Source of the DNA: DASTFP01 sp963744345
Lineage (GTDB): Bacteria; Verrucomicrobiota; Verrucomicrobiia; Chthoniobacterales; Terrimicrobiaceae
DNA length: 64,000 nucleotides
NCBI GenBank assembly: GCA_963744345.1
Contig: CAVUTD010000004.1
Coordinates: 218,386-282,385, forward strand
Direction of reading: 5' to 3'
Both the position numbers and the translations under genes were made by a program. The notes beneath the pieces were generated by a model, which saw only the letters and a list, made by a program, of their open reading frames with translations, made no database searches and had not been told where the DNA came from. Numbering within the stretch: position 1 is the first letter of the stretch; each line of letters opens with the position of its first letter. Positions 42,073 through 50,585 of the stretch are shown in pieces.

Positions 42073-42996
42073 ATGCATGCTCAAGACATCTTCCGATCGA
42101 CTCGGACTACCTTCTCTTTTGAATTCTTCCCCCCGAAGAGTCCCGAGGCCGTGGAAAGTTTGTACGAGACCATCCGGGAGTTGGAAGCCTATCAGCCGCA
42201 CTTTGTCAGTGTCACATACGGGGCGGGTGGATCGACGCGAGAGCTTACCCACGAGCTGGTGGTGCGCATCAAAGGGACGACCTCCCTGGATCCAGTTCCT
42301 CATCTTACCTGTGTCTGTCATAAGCAAGCTGAAATCAGCGAGATTCTAGAGCGCTACGCGCTTGCCGGGGTCGGTAATATTCTCTCACTCGGCGGCGATG
42401 CGCCCAAGGGAACGGAGTATCGCAAGACAGAGGATGAGTTCCCACATGCGGTTGATCTCGTGAAATTCATCCGCAACTTCAACGATCGGAAGATTCACCC
42501 CGACCGGCGGGGGTTCGGCATCGGCGTGGCTGGATTTCCCGAAGGGCATCCGGCCACGCCAAACCGCCTGCTCGAAATGGACTACTTCAAGCAAAAAGTT
42601 GATGCCGGCGCGGATTATGTTGTGACACAACTCTTTTTCGATAACCGGGATTTTTACGATTTTCGCGATCGGTGCGAGTTGGCGGGCATCAATATTCCGA
42701 TTGTTGCGGGGATCATGCCGATTACCTCGATTACTGGAATGAAGAGGATGGCCGAACTCGCCGCGGGCGCGCGCTTTCCCGCCAGGTTGTTGCGTTCCTT
42801 GCGGCGTTGCCAGGATGATCCGGAGAGCGTGGCTCGTGTGGGAATCCACTACGCTTCCGAACAATGCCATGATTTGCTCGAGCACAAGGTTCGCGGGATC
42901 CACTTTTATACCCTTAATCGGTCCCATGCGACCCGCCGGATCTTCGAAAGCCTGGGCCTTAAACACTCGCACCTGAAGGAAGCGCACCTCGCCTGA
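42073..42996 (+). CDS. metF: 5,10-methylenetetrahydrofolate reductase
   Basis: A 307-residue FAD enzyme that makes 5-methyltetrahydrofolate for methionine synthesis. FSFEFFPPKSPEAVESL (catalytic Glu), VSVTYGAGGSTRELT, HLTCVC, GNILSLGGDAPKG, GVAGFPEGHP, QLFFDNRDF and GIMPITS are all classic MetF motifs. The ATG at 42073 (MHAQDIFR) is the likely start; an upstream TTG at 42061 is possible. It is preceded by a potentially structured leader. Confidence 0.95.
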   Translation: MHAQDIFRSTRTTFSFEFFPPKSPEAVESLYETIRELEAYQPHFVSVTYGAGGSTRELTHELVVRIKGTTSLDPVPHLTCVCHKQAEISEILERYALAGVGNILSLGGDAPKGTEYRKTEDEFPHAVDLVKFIRNFNDRKIHPDRRGFGIGVAGFPEGHPATPNRLLEMDYFKQKVDAGADYVVTQLFFDNRDFYDFRDRCELAGINIPIVAGIMPITSITGMKRMAELAAGARFPARLLRSLRRCQDDPESVARVGIHYASEQCHDLLEHKVRGIHFYTLNRSHATRRIFESLGLKHSHLKEAHLA

Positions 42997-43062
42997 ACCG
43001 GCTTTGCTGCACCGAAGTTTCTCGGAAGAAAGGGCTTGCCTTCTTGGAGTTGCCGGAGTAGG

Positions 43063-43222
43063 AAGCGTCCAAAAATGAGCCCTCAGCTTGTAAGCACAAA
43101 ATCTGCCTCCGTACGCAAGGCCGCAGGCCTTGGGCACGTGGCGATTGTGCGGAGCTGATTTGAGAGCACCCACCGAAGCCACGGCCCCGCCGAAGGCCGT
43201 GGGATTCTCTTTCACGGCTGAG
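43063..43222. other. Intergenic hairpins between metF and the methyltransferase gene
   Basis: The 259-bp gap has no gene. It contains AAGGCC-GCA-GGCCTT (near 43118) and CCACGGCC, 8-nt loop, GGCCGTGG (near 43179-43202). The second could terminate metF although no long T-run follows directly. Confidence 0.4.
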
Positions 43223-43255
43223 GTTGGACGCGGGTTTTTTGAAAAGCACTAACCC

Positions 43256-44053
43256 ATGAATTCCATTACATCGAAAGAACTCTATACCCCAGGGCACACG
43301 CCGATTTCGTCCAGTTTCATGGCGACCCATGACTTGGAAAGCCACGGGTTTTTCCTCTTACCGCTTTTGCAGCCAGGATTTGACGTTCTGGACGCTGGCT
43401 GCGGCCCGGCCACGATCAGCGCCGATATCGCCGACGCAGTGTATCCGGGCAAAGTAACGGCGGTTGACATCTCGCCCCTCGAGATTGACCAAGGTCGCCG
43501 GCTTGCCGAAGGCCGTGAGATTTTGAATCTGGAGTTTCTTGCGGGCTCGGTCTACGAGATACCGTTTCCGGACAATTCCTTCAATGTGGTCTTCTCTCAT
43601 TCCCTCCTCGAGTATCTCAAGGAACCGCAAAGGGCACTGCGAGAGTTCTATCGCGTCACGGTCCCCGGCGGGTTCGTCGCTTTGAGCAGCCCGGACTGGG
43701 ATGCCTTTGAGATCAGCCCATTGCCGATGGCTGTGGGTCGCGCAATAAATGGATATCGCGATCTGCTCGAAAGCCACGGTGGAAACAGTCGGGCCGGATC
43801 TCACCTCCACGAGTGGCTCACCGAAGCGGGCTTCGCCCCTTTGTCCCACGATGAATGGATTGAAGAATACGAGAGCCCTAAGCAAGTCGCGGAGTATTTT
43901 GGAACACAACTTGAAACCGCCGGGCAACTCCATCATGCAACCGTGCTTCGTGATTGGGCCAACGAACCCACAGCCCGCTTCCGTCAATCCTGGAAATACG
44001 CGACCGGAATACGCCCCGGCGCGCACAAGCGGCGCAAACGCGTCATGGAGTAA
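43256..44053 (+). CDS. Class I SAM-dependent methyltransferase
   Basis: A 265-residue UbiE/COQ5-like methyltransferase. SAM-binding motif I VLDAGCGPATISADIA, motif II acidic AVDISPLEIDQG, and motif IV-V SFNVVFSHSLLEYL with REFYRVTVPGGFVAL. The C-terminal end is basic (RPGAHKRRKRVME). It stands alone between metF and a DJ-1-like gene. Substrate unknown (ubiquinone/menaquinone-type or small-molecule methylation possible). Confidence 0.88.
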   Translation: MNSITSKELYTPGHTPISSSFMATHDLESHGFFLLPLLQPGFDVLDAGCGPATISADIADAVYPGKVTAVDISPLEIDQGRRLAEGREILNLEFLAGSVYEIPFPDNSFNVVFSHSLLEYLKEPQRALREFYRVTVPGGFVALSSPDWDAFEISPLPMAVGRAINGYRDLLESHGGNSRAGSHLHEWLTEAGFAPLSHDEWIEEYESPKQVAEYFGTQLETAGQLHHATVLRDWANEPTARFRQSWKYATGIRPGAHKRRKRVME

Positions 44054-44152
44054 GGTTAAGGGCGGAGAACTTCGATTTTAGTCCTCAGGGCCGCCTTTTT
44101 CGTTCCCCGGCCAACGAGCCAATCCGTCGGGTGATGCGTGCTTTCAGACGTC

Positions 44153-44695
44153 TCAAGCCATGATAGAGCGGGCAACTTCGTCGGCCTTCTCGTCGCCGAA
44201 AAGCGTGCGCACAGCAGCGAGTCCAAAGTCCAAGGCGGTGCCGGCTCCCCGCGAAGTGAGGATTGTTCCATCCTGGACAACCCTCTCTTGCGCAAGAGCC
44301 TTCGGCAGCTCGTCGTACACGGAAAAATGCGCCGTAAACCTCCTGTTCTCCAGCAAGTCAGCATCCTTCAAAACGACCGGCGCGGCGCAAATTGCCGCAA
44401 CGATCTTTCCCGTCTGGTGGTACGCTCTGGCGAGTTCGGCCGGCCGCCCATCGGCGCGCAGCGCTTTGACGCCGGGTCCTCCAGGCACGAGAAGAAGGTC
44501 AAAAGGTTCGTTTGCCACATCCGCTAAGGCAACGTCCGCTTGAAGGGTGAGCTCGTTGCGCCCGGTAACCGCCCGCTCCTCGCTCAAACTTGCTACCAGC
44601 ACATCGGCACCGGCCCGTCGTAGGAGGTCGATCGGCGTGATCGTCTCAATTTCCTCGAAGCCGGGAGCAAGCAGGCAAAGAACGCGTTTACTCAT
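44153..44695 (-). CDS. DJ-1/PfpI family protein
   Basis: A 180-residue DJ-1-like protein (YajL/PARK7 group), linked to repair of glyoxal-damaged molecules or to chaperone activity. APGFEEIETITPIDLLRRAG is the family N-terminus with the conserved Glu; the nucleophile Cys is in AAICAAPVVL; LVPGGPGVKAL is the preceding strand-loop. It is followed 8 bp upstream by the DUF2237 gene on the same strand, probably one operon. Confidence 0.9.
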   Translation of the reverse strand: MSKRVLCLLAPGFEEIETITPIDLLRRAGADVLVASLSEERAVTGRNELTLQADVALADVANEPFDLLLVPGGPGVKALRADGRPAELARAYHQTGKIVAAICAAPVVLKDADLLENRRFTAHFSVYDELPKALAQERVVQDGTILTSRGAGTALDFGLAAVRTLFGDEKADEVARSIMA

Positions 44696-44703
44696 GGAAG
44701 TGT

Positions 44704-45078
44704 TCAGATGTCAGTCGCGTGAGCCATCAGATCCTCAAGGGAAACGAACTCCACCGCTGAGGCATGTGTCGCCTCCAGAATGACGGGAGGCGCCACGCCG
44801 GCGTCAAGAGCTTCCTTCCAGCGGCTCACGCAAAGGCACCAACGATCTCCCTCACCGAGGCCCGCAAACCCCATTTCTGGACGGGGGTTGATCAGATCAT
44901 TACCTCTCGCAGCCGAAAACTCGAGGAACTCCGAGGTCATCACCGCACAAACGGTGTGAAGGCCGAAGTCTCCCGCGCCGGTTCGGCAGTAGCCGTCGCG
45001 GTAGAATCCGGTCACCGGATCGGTGCAACAGCATTGTAAGCTTTCTCCAAGAACACTGGATGGCATCAGGCCCATCAT
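44704..45078 (-). CDS. DUF2237 family protein
   Basis: A 124-residue protein of the DUF2237 family of unknown function. Hallmarks are CCTDPVTGFYRDGYCRTG, VCAVMTSEFLEFS, RGNDLINPRPEMGFAGL, GDRWCLCVSRWKEALDAGVA and VILEATH. A long upstream extension to 45237 is possible but not homologous; start is one of three Mets at 45066-45078. Conserved cysteines suggest metal or redox function (inference). Next to a DJ-1-like gene. Confidence 0.85.
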   Translation of the reverse strand: MMGLMPSSVLGESLQCCCTDPVTGFYRDGYCRTGAGDFGLHTVCAVMTSEFLEFSAARGNDLINPRPEMGFAGLGEGDRWCLCVSRWKEALDAGVAPPVILEATHASAVEFVSLEDLMAHATDI

Positions 45079-45136
45079 AAACGAAATCTTGATGCTTGCA
45101 GTTGAAAATTGAAACGGACTGGTTTCTTCTCCTGCG

Positions 45137-46081
45137 ATGACGCGACACCCCTTAGGAAATTCTGATCTGAGTATCACACGTTTTGGATTCGGCGCGTGGG
45201 CCGCAGGCGGAGGCGGATGGCAGTACGGCTGGAGCACTCAAGAGGACAGGGATTCCATCGCTGCCATCCATCAAGCGCTCGAGCTCGGCATCAACTGGAT
45301 CGACACCGCCGCGGTCTATGGTCTCGGACACTCCGAAGAGGTTGTCGCTAAAGCTCTGAAGGAGTGGCCCGATACGAAGCCTTACGTTTTTACAAAGTGT
45401 GGAATGGTCTGGAATGACGCCAGGGAAATCGACTATTCGCTCAAGGGTGATTCTGTTCGGCGGGAATGCGAAAAGAGTCTAAGCCGCCTCGATACCGAGG
45501 TGATCGATTTATATCAAATTCATTGGCCCGCGGACGATTTGTCCGAAACTGAGGAGGGTTGGGCGACCCTCGCCGCGTTGCAGAAGGAAGGCAAGGTGCG
45601 CTGGATCGGCGCTTCCAATTTCAGTCGCGAGGAACTTGAGGCCGCTGAGCTCAGTGCTCCCGTCACCTCGCTTCAGCCTCCCTACTCTCTTATTCGCCGC
45701 GACGTCGAAAATGAACTGCTCCCATTCTGCAAAGATCACGGCATCGGTGTGATCGTTTACTCCCCAATGGGTTCAGGACTGCTAACCGGCGCCATGACGC
45801 GCGAGCGCGCTTCCAGCCTCCCGAGCGATGACTGGCGCAGCAAAAGCGCTGAATTTCAGGAACCCAAGCTCTCACAAAATCTGCTGCTTGCCCAGCGCGT
45901 ACGAGAGCTCGCCGAACGTCGAGGCGTCTCTCCCGGTGCAATTGCAGCAGCGTGGACGCTTGGTAATCCCGACGTCACTGGAGCCATCATTGGCGCGCGA
46001 AATGCCCGCCAGGTTCGCGACATCTTTCCGCATGCAGATCTGATTCTCACACTCGAGGATATTGTTCAACTAGGTGGCTGA
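45137..46081 (+). CDS. Aldo-keto reductase
   Basis: A 314-residue NADP(H)-dependent oxidoreductase with the AKR (alpha/beta)8 pattern: catalytic Asp/Tyr in WIDTAAVYGLGHSEE, Lys in VFTKCGMVW, His in DLYQIHWPA. The coenzyme end is IIGARNARQV. It is divergent from DUF2237. It overlaps the next gene (a glycosyltransferase) by 8 bp, so they are co-transcribed. Confidence 0.92.
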   Translation: MTRHPLGNSDLSITRFGFGAWAAGGGGWQYGWSTQEDRDSIAAIHQALELGINWIDTAAVYGLGHSEEVVAKALKEWPDTKPYVFTKCGMVWNDAREIDYSLKGDSVRRECEKSLSRLDTEVIDLYQIHWPADDLSETEEGWATLAALQKEGKVRWIGASNFSREELEAAELSAPVTSLQPPYSLIRRDVENELLPFCKDHGIGVIVYSPMGSGLLTGAMTRERASSLPSDDWRSKSAEFQEPKLSQNLLLAQRVRELAERRGVSPGAIAAAWTLGNPDVTGAIIGARNARQVRDIFPHADLILTLEDIVQLGG

Positions 46082-47429
46082 CGCTCGCTCAGCCCAGGGA
46101 ACCCAGCGAATATCCTCGCCGCTCCGAGTTCTTTTCGTCCCATTTGGAAGCGAGGGAGATGTCAATCCGCTGTTGTGGCTGGCTGAGGGAATGGCGGCGC
46201 GCGGTCATGCGCCCTTCTTCCTGATTACCCCGCATTATCGACGCCTTGTTGAACAGCGGGGCTACCCGTGGTCGCCCATCGGCACGGAGGAACAATTCAT
46301 TCGTTTCGCGCGGGATCCGCGTCTCTGGCACAGTATGCAAGGAACGAAGATGGTCGTCCGGGGCATGCTCGAGACGCTTCGAGCCTACCGGGAAGGCTTC
46401 GCCAAGGCTGGTGGCGATTTTGATTTGGTGGTTCTTTCGAGCATGGCCATGGGAGCCGCTTCGGCGGCGGAAGCCGCCGGCGTCCCACGATTGACGCTCC
46501 ACATGCAGCCAGCGTTATTTCGGAGTGTCTATGAGTGCCCGGTTTTCTTGCAGGAGCTCTCCTGGCTCGCGCGATCTCCTCGCTGGGTGAAAAGTCTCTT
46601 CTTCCGTCTGGTGGACGTTCTTCTCTGGGAGAGGGCCCGCAAAAGGCTTAATATTTTTCGCAAGAGTCTCAATCTTCCTGCCTTGGAAAATTTTTATGCT
46701 GAAGCATTCCATGGAAGCGAGGGTGTCGCCGCTTTGTTTCCGGATTGGTACGCTGCTCCGCAGCCTGACTGGCCTGCAAAGGTCCGCCAGTTCGGTTTTC
46801 CCCTTACTCTTGGCCAGCCGCGTCCTTTGCCCGCAGGCCTGGAAAATTTTCTCAGCGCGGGCGAGCCACCGGTCGCTTGGACCCATGGCTCCGCCAATTT
46901 TGATATTCAGCATTTTCAATCCCGAGCTCTTGCCGTTTCGCAGGAGCTTAAAATCCGCTGCCTGCTCCTGAGCATGGACCCCCCTACGGGATCACTCCCT
47001 GCCGGCGCGTTTCACATCGCGCACGCCCGCTTCGAGGATCTTTTTTCCCGGTGCCGTGCGGTCGTTCATCATGGCGGAATAGGAACCACCGCGAAATGCA
47101 TTGCCGCGGGAGTGCCGCAGTTCATTATCCCGCGCTCCCACGACCAACCCGACAATGCCGCGCGGGTCGTCCGGCTCGGCCTTGGGAGAACATTTTCCTA
47201 CCGCCGGATGGACGGCGCGGATTTCGCCGCAGTCCTGAAAGATCTGCTGGCGTCGAGAATAATCCTGTCCCATTGCAGGGAATTCAAGGGGCGCCTGCTT
47301 GGAAAAGACACCCTTTCGGAGGTGTGCGACTGGGCAGAAGAAATCGCCGAAAGAGGCGGACGTGAGCTTCGCTTGAGATCAAAATGTGCACCCAACAGAG
47401 AGCAGTCATTCGACTTCACGAGCAGTTGA
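46074..47429 (+). CDS. UGT-like (MGT-type) glycosyltransferase
   Basis: A 451-residue GT-B glycosyltransferase of the macrolide/steroid-type UGT group. N-terminal VLFVPFGSEGDVNPLLWLAE and the C-terminal nucleotide-sugar-binding HHGGIGTTAKCIAAGVPQFI, then SHDQPDNAARVVRLGLG, are diagnostic (HGG motif and DQP). It starts with GTG and overlaps the reductase gene by 8 bp. The C-terminal 25 residues are not conserved. Acceptor unknown; coupling with an aldo-keto reductase suggests small-molecule glycoside metabolism. Confidence 0.85.
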   Translation: MADARSAQGTQRISSPLRVLFVPFGSEGDVNPLLWLAEGMAARGHAPFFLITPHYRRLVEQRGYPWSPIGTEEQFIRFARDPRLWHSMQGTKMVVRGMLETLRAYREGFAKAGGDFDLVVLSSMAMGAASAAEAAGVPRLTLHMQPALFRSVYECPVFLQELSWLARSPRWVKSLFFRLVDVLLWERARKRLNIFRKSLNLPALENFYAEAFHGSEGVAALFPDWYAAPQPDWPAKVRQFGFPLTLGQPRPLPAGLENFLSAGEPPVAWTHGSANFDIQHFQSRALAVSQELKIRCLLLSMDPPTGSLPAGAFHIAHARFEDLFSRCRAVVHHGGIGTTAKCIAAGVPQFIIPRSHDQPDNAARVVRLGLGRTFSYRRMDGADFAAVLKDLLASRIILSHCREFKGRLLGKDTLSEVCDWAEEIAERGGRELRLRSKCAPNREQSFDFTSS

Positions 47430-47461
47430 CTTTGCCGATGAGGAGACGATTATACCGTCGT

Positions 47462-47608
47462 ATGAAAAGACTTTTCCTCGTGTTCGCCTGCGCCGGTTTC
47501 ATTTCAGCTTCGGCTTTCGGTGGAAGCTGCGGCGGCTGTGGCGAAAAAAGCAAAGAGGGAGAAAAGGAAAAGGATGCTACGAAACAGAGCCTCGCGATTA
47601 TTCTCTAA
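47462..47608 (+). CDS. Small secreted Cys-rich peptide
   Basis: A 48-residue product: signal peptide MKRLFLVFACAGFISASAFG followed by a mature part GGSCGGCGEKSKEGEKEKDA that starts with a CGGC motif and is then highly charged Lys/Glu. The start is the Met at 47462. A strong terminator follows, so it is a defined transcriptional unit. The CxxC motif suggests metal or redox chemistry; function is otherwise unknown. Confidence 0.6.
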   Translation: MKRLFLVFACAGFISASAFGGSCGGCGEKSKEGEKEKDATKQSLAIIL

Positions 47609-47631
47609 ATACTCCCGCCGGATCTAACAAG

Positions 47632-47668
47632 GAGCGCTTGGGCGAAAATCCAGCGCTCTTTTTCTTTT
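47632..47668 (+). terminator. Intrinsic terminator after the small Cys-rich gene
   Basis: GAGCGC (47632-47637) pairs with GCGCTC (47653-47658), followed by TTTTTCTTTT. Confidence 0.75.
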
Positions 47669-47699
47669 CTCGAGGCGCCAATTGCGATTAGTCACTCCC

Positions 47700-48596
47700 A
47701 TGGGCAGCGCGATTCGCAACGGCCTGCAAAGGGCATGGCGCACCATCGTTCACACAACGAATATCTACTTCGAAATCGACGGTGAGCAGCGCGCCGCGGC
47801 GTTTTCTTACTACGTTCTCTTTTCCCTCTTCCCGTTCTTCGCGCTCTTGCTTACCGTCGGATCATCGTTCTTTAATTCCGGGCAAATCATCGACACGCTA
47901 AAGAGCTTCTTGCCCTTCAGCGGCCCTCAACAGAATTTCATCTGGGAGGCTGTGCACCAGCTCGAGGTGGCCCGCGGTGGCATCGGCGTAGTCTCAGTGA
48001 TCATCTTTCTCTGGTGTTCGCTTGGCTTTTTTCATGCTCTCGTTCATGGCGTCAACCGCGCCTGGCACACCGTTGAAATTCCCTGGTGGCAGGCCCCGCT
48101 CAAGAACCTGCTGATGATTCTCATTGTCGCCAGCGCGCTTTTCGCTGGAGTGATTGCCCCGGCAATTCTTCAGGGAGTCCGCAATGCATTGCTTGCCGCT
48201 GAAAGCTTTTTAGAAAAACATTTCCCCAATTTCGATCTTCATTTTGTTTCCGGGCTACTGGATTTAAGCCGGTTCGCTCTGGGGGTTGCCGTTCTCTTTT
48301 ACTCCTTCAGCATGCTCTATAAGCTCGCACCGCGGCGAAGAGTTTTGTTCAGGCAGGTTTGGCTACCGGCCCTTATCGTCACCTTTGCCCTGATGCTCTG
48401 TCAGATCGCCTTTGTCAATTACCTGCCGCACTTTATTAACTACGGCATCTACGGCGCGGTCGGCGGGATGATGCTTTTGCTTCTCTGGGTGTACTTCTCC
48501 GGAATTATCATCATCTTCGGAGCCTGCCTTTGCGCAGCCATCGAGCAACGCAACGGAAATGGTGCGGGACCTACTCCAACCAATCGAGAATGTTGA
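47700..48596 (+). CDS. YihY/virulence factor BrkB family membrane protein
   Basis: A 298-residue inner-membrane protein with about six hydrophobic segments. Family landmarks are DGEQRAAAFSYYVLFSLFPF, GIGVVSVIIFLWCSLGFFHA, NRAWHTVEIPWW, LYKLAPRRRVLFRQVWLPAL and GIYGAVGGMMLLLLWVYFSG. Once misnamed RNase BN; true function uncertain (transport or lipid-related suggested). Start at ATG 47700. Its end overlaps a small convergent gene by 26 bp. Confidence 0.9.
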   Translation: MGSAIRNGLQRAWRTIVHTTNIYFEIDGEQRAAAFSYYVLFSLFPFFALLLTVGSSFFNSGQIIDTLKSFLPFSGPQQNFIWEAVHQLEVARGGIGVVSVIIFLWCSLGFFHALVHGVNRAWHTVEIPWWQAPLKNLLMILIVASALFAGVIAPAILQGVRNALLAAESFLEKHFPNFDLHFVSGLLDLSRFALGVAVLFYSFSMLYKLAPRRRVLFRQVWLPALIVTFALMLCQIAFVNYLPHFINYGIYGAVGGMMLLLLWVYFSGIIIIFGACLCAAIEQRNGNGAGPTPTNREC

Positions 48597-48720
48597 AATT
48601 GTTCGAGACCATCACCGTGATCAACAGAACCGTTACGAGAAAACCCAAGAGGGCAACCGTCGGGACCAGAATCAAGATCCTGCGAATGAGACGATCTTCG
48701 GGATCCTGAATTTCACTCAT
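48571..48720 (-). CDS. Small single-span membrane protein
   Basis: A 49-residue product starting at 48720 (MSEIQDPEDRLIRRI), with one strong hydrophobic span (LILVPTVALLGFLVTVLLIT) and a short tail. No family recognised, but the topology looks real. It is convergent and overlaps the end of the YihY gene. It precedes the reductase gene's stop by 75 bp on the same strand (downstream of it). Confidence 0.5.
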   Translation of the reverse strand: MSEIQDPEDRLIRRILILVPTVALLGFLVTVLLITVMVSNNFNILDWLE

Positions 48721-48795
48721 GGCGGGAGAGATAGAAGCGCGCTGTGAACAAGTCAAGTTCGGGGCGAAGTGCAGCCGCAATCGCAGAGTCCAGAA

Positions 48796-50424
48796 CTAGG
48801 CCCGATAACGCTCAGGCAAGACGGCAAGCAGGCTTTCCTTGGGGCTCCGCGCGAGAAACTCGCTGAAGATTTCATCTCCTTGCTTGTTCAGGGCATATAG
48901 CCTGAGAAGGGAGTCGATAACCAAATGGACGTCGGCAGCCAGAATCTTGCCTTTGAGGAGATCGCCGAAGCGACTGACCTTGCCAAGATGCCCGCCGACG
49001 AAGAGATCATACGCGTCGACCATCTTCCCGCCAACCTTCGTTTTCGCCCCGCGAAATCCAATTTCGGCGACCTGATGCTGTCCGCAGCTCGAGGGACACC
49101 CACTAAAGTGAACGCGAATCTTGTCTTTGTACCAGCCGCTGGTCGTTTCGAGCTGGGTGACCATTTCGATCATGCGGTTTTTTGTTTCAGCCACGGCGAG
49201 ATTGCAAAACTCGATACCCGTGCAGGACACACAGCCCTGCCGAAAATTGGAAGAGTCATAGACAAGTCCCAACTCGTCCATCTCCCGCTTCATCGCGGGA
49301 AGCTTCACCTCGGGCACATTCGGGATAATAAGGTTCTGCTTGTTCGTCAGGCGCACAAAATTCTGCCCATTTTCGCAGTATTTCCCGGCAAGACGCCCAA
49401 CGTCCGCCAGCGCGCCATTTCGGATACGCCCGCCGGAGAAAGTCAAACCGACCCAGAACAGACCCTGCTGGATTTGAGCGTGGACTCCCATGTGATCAGC
49501 TTCCTGATCGCGCGGGAACTCAAACGCGCCGTGGCGTGGGAGCTGATAGCCGAGGCGCGTTTCAACCTCGGCGAGGACTTTCTCCACGCCCCAATCGGCA
49601 ACCAGGAATTTAAAGCGGGCTCGGTTACGCTTCGCGCGGTAGCCCTCGTCACGGTACAATTCGCTGATCGCCCTGGCCACGGGCCAGGCCTCTTCGCGTG
49701 AGACCCACACTGGGAGGGTCTTGGCTAGATGCGGCGAGCTGGAAAGCCCGCCTCCGACCTTTACACCATAACCGGCGTCGCCCTTATCATTGCGCAGTCC
49801 AAAAAAACTTAAGCAGTTGATATCCGGTTGATGGCAGTGGATGTGGCATCCGCTAATGGCGATCTTATATTTTCGTGGGAGGTTCGAAAATTCCTTGGTG
49901 TTGGTTAATCCCCGGCTGATCTCGAGCATCTGTGGGGTGGCGTCCAGGGTCTCGTGCGGATTAATGCCGGAGGCTGGACAGCAAGCGACATTGCGCGTGA
50001 TGTCACCGCACGCACCGCTTGTGATGATGCCCACCTTTTCCAGGGCATCGAAGATTGGTGGCACATCTTCAATTCGCAACCAGTGGTACTGAATTGTTTG
50101 GCGGGTCGTGATGTCGCAGAACCCATGCGCAAATTCGTCCGCAAGCTCCGACAGCCTGATGGCTTGAGCGGCGGTCAACTGGCCGCCGGGAATCTTCGTC
50201 CGGATCATGAAAAAGCCGCTATCCTTCGGTTTCTGCCGATAAACCCCGTACCATTTCAGTCTGTCGAAGTCCGCCTCCGCAATCGCTGAAAATCCCAGCT
50301 TCGCGTAGCGGTAGATATCATGGATAACGTCCAGGCCGTCCTTCTCCAACTTGAGCTGCTCCTGCGGAGTCAACTCGATCTGTCCGCGTTTGACGGCGTC
50401 AAAATTGGGGTGGATCTCTCCCAT
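48796..50424 (-). CDS. Ferredoxin-type nitrite/sulfite reductase
   Basis: A 542-residue siroheme and 4Fe-4S enzyme of the NirA/Sir family, reducing nitrite or sulfite with six electrons. The cluster/siroheme cysteines are in GCVSCTGIEFCNLA and HFSGCPSSCGQHQV. Two ferredoxin-like repeats are visible (DITTRQTIQYHWLRIEDVP, then NFVRLTNKQNLIIPNVPEV). Length fits ferredoxin-nitrite reductase. Nitrite versus sulfite cannot be settled; no assimilatory nitrate gene is nearby. Alone between a small membrane gene and the GH63 gene, which is divergent from it. Confidence 0.9.
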   Translation of the reverse strand: MGEIHPNFDAVKRGQIELTPQEQLKLEKDGLDVIHDIYRYAKLGFSAIAEADFDRLKWYGVYRQKPKDSGFFMIRTKIPGGQLTAAQAIRLSELADEFAHGFCDITTRQTIQYHWLRIEDVPPIFDALEKVGIITSGACGDITRNVACCPASGINPHETLDATPQMLEISRGLTNTKEFSNLPRKYKIAISGCHIHCHQPDINCLSFFGLRNDKGDAGYGVKVGGGLSSSPHLAKTLPVWVSREEAWPVARAISELYRDEGYRAKRNRARFKFLVADWGVEKVLAEVETRLGYQLPRHGAFEFPRDQEADHMGVHAQIQQGLFWVGLTFSGGRIRNGALADVGRLAGKYCENGQNFVRLTNKQNLIIPNVPEVKLPAMKREMDELGLVYDSSNFRQGCVSCTGIEFCNLAVAETKNRMIEMVTQLETTSGWYKDKIRVHFSGCPSSCGQHQVAEIGFRGAKTKVGGKMVDAYDLFVGGHLGKVSRFGDLLKGKILAADVHLVIDSLLRLYALNKQGDEIFSEFLARSPKESLLAVLPERYRA

Positions 50425-50585
50425 CGCTCAACAAAGTTAGACGCAATTTGCGAGCGTCGATAGCCGCTTTAACGGGTTTTTTTAGGACAGCAAAGAAATT
50501 TGACCCTGCCCCTTTTCGGTATCTTTCGCTTCGGTTCTGAAACGAGGTGACACGAGAGCACTTTTCTGCGAGGTGAAGAATCCCG

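Noticed and set aside
44060..44105. Terminator after the methyltransferase gene (GGCGG ... CCGCCTTTTT)
   Set aside because: Only a 5-bp stem with a loop of nearly 30 nt; too weak to call.
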